64,000 nucleotides of DNA from Goleter apudmare HA4340-LM2 (lineage in GTDB: Bacteria > Cyanobacteriota > Cyanobacteriia > Cyanobacteriales > Nostocaceae). Below, piece by piece: positions 63,732 through 64,000 of this stretch. The stretch spans positions 1 through 64,000 of the forward strand of contig JAHHHF010000094.1 of assembly GCA_019359495.1 (NCBI GenBank). Direction: 5' to 3'. The position numbers and the translations under genes were made by a program. The number at the start of each line of letters is the position of its first letter. The stretch's first letter is position 1. The notes beneath the pieces were generated by a model that ran no database searches, was not told the DNA's origin, and was given only the letters and a program-made list of their open reading frames with translations.

Positions 63732-64000
63732 TCATTCATAGACAACAAAAACTTCTCCTGCTGCTAATACTTGCGCTGCGTTTAATTTCAAATCAGGAAA
63801 AGTAGTTGAGGTGATGTGATTATTTTCTTGAAACACCGCTTCTTCATATAATCCGTCTACTAGCGTCAGCACAGTCACTCTGGCGTTACCAGGATCGACA
63901 ATCCAGTATTCAGAGATACCTCGCGCCGCATACTCTGATCGCTTATAGCGGTAGTCTCTGTCTTCATTAACTTTACCCGGAGAGACAACCTCAACTACCA
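63732..64000 (-). CDS. Uma2-family (DUF820) protein, 3' part only
   Basis: A partial gene cut by the right window edge. It reads VVEVVSPGKVNEDRDYRYKR, SEYAARGISEYWIVDPGNAR and ends AAGEVFVVYE before the stop at 63732. This is the C-terminal half of a Uma2 protein, close to the one at 52172 (VSPG....DYRYKR.EYAAR.I.EYWIVDP). The catalytic core upstream lies outside the window. Confidence 0.85.
   Translation of the reverse strand, partial: VVEVVSPGKVNEDRDYRYKRSEYAARGISEYWIVDPGNARVTVLTLVDGLYEEAVFQENNHITSTTFPDLKLNAAQVLAAGEVFVVYE

Overview
The window reads as chromosomal DNA of a filamentous, Nostoc/Anabaena-like cyanobacterium. The evidence is a photosystem I PsaM gene only 31 codons long, an EbsA-type pilus protein, a COP23 protein, an slr1601-type division protein, a TonB receptor with an N-terminal AMIN domain, abundant HIP1 octamers (GCGATCGC), heptanucleotide tandem repeats (STRR type) and many small palindromic elements between genes. 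No rRNA, tRNA or CRISPR array was seen.

Layout. 1-5300: a partly decayed iron-uptake locus (TonB receptor, PchR-like AraC regulator, fragments of a second AraC gene, of an ABC exporter and of a BrnT toxin) with a DUF433/DUF5615 toxin-antitoxin pair. 5312-7491: purN, a secreted protein and a lone sugar permease. 7450-15000: two large NTPases with AAA_35-like domains, one carrying 14 WD40 repeats and one with a VMAP-type HTH, flanking three small secreted proteins and a DUF6888/DUF6887 pair. 15178-15481: a nested composite repeat. 15536-31721: mostly core genes (radical SAM/B12 protein, VapC pair, SDR, hemE, oligopeptidase B, transaldolase, NAD-type gap, dihaem cytochrome, secA).

31722-33250 is the most dynamic stretch. 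A 64-bp palindromic unit repeated about seven times in tandem lies directly in front of a REP-associated tyrosine transposase (RAYT) gene. A broken DUF2805 gene lies on one side and a copy of the composite repeat on the other. The intact DUF2805 gene follows at 34032, coupled by a 4-nt overlap to an iron-sulfur photolyase.

35784-47854: an uncharacterised 445-residue protein, molbindin, a glycolipid-type GT2 glucosyltransferase, ebsA, a phosphotransacetylase-like protein, MAPEG, YajQ, GST, TPR, slr1601-like, psaM and a ribulokinase-like FGGY kinase. 47940-48088 holds a structured, terminator-ended candidate small RNA. 48306-50647 is a histidine kinase/glycosyltransferase pair. 51374-58269: cobO, Uma2, a secreted protein, a group-2 sigma factor, a HerA-like ATPase and a GST. 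59064-64000: a FAS1 protein, a GT2-TPR protein, a COP23/trypsin-like protease/secreted-protein gene cluster and the end of a third Uma2 gene.

Starts were adjusted by eye from start codons and Shine-Dalgarno matches. Family names come from recognising motifs, not from searches.
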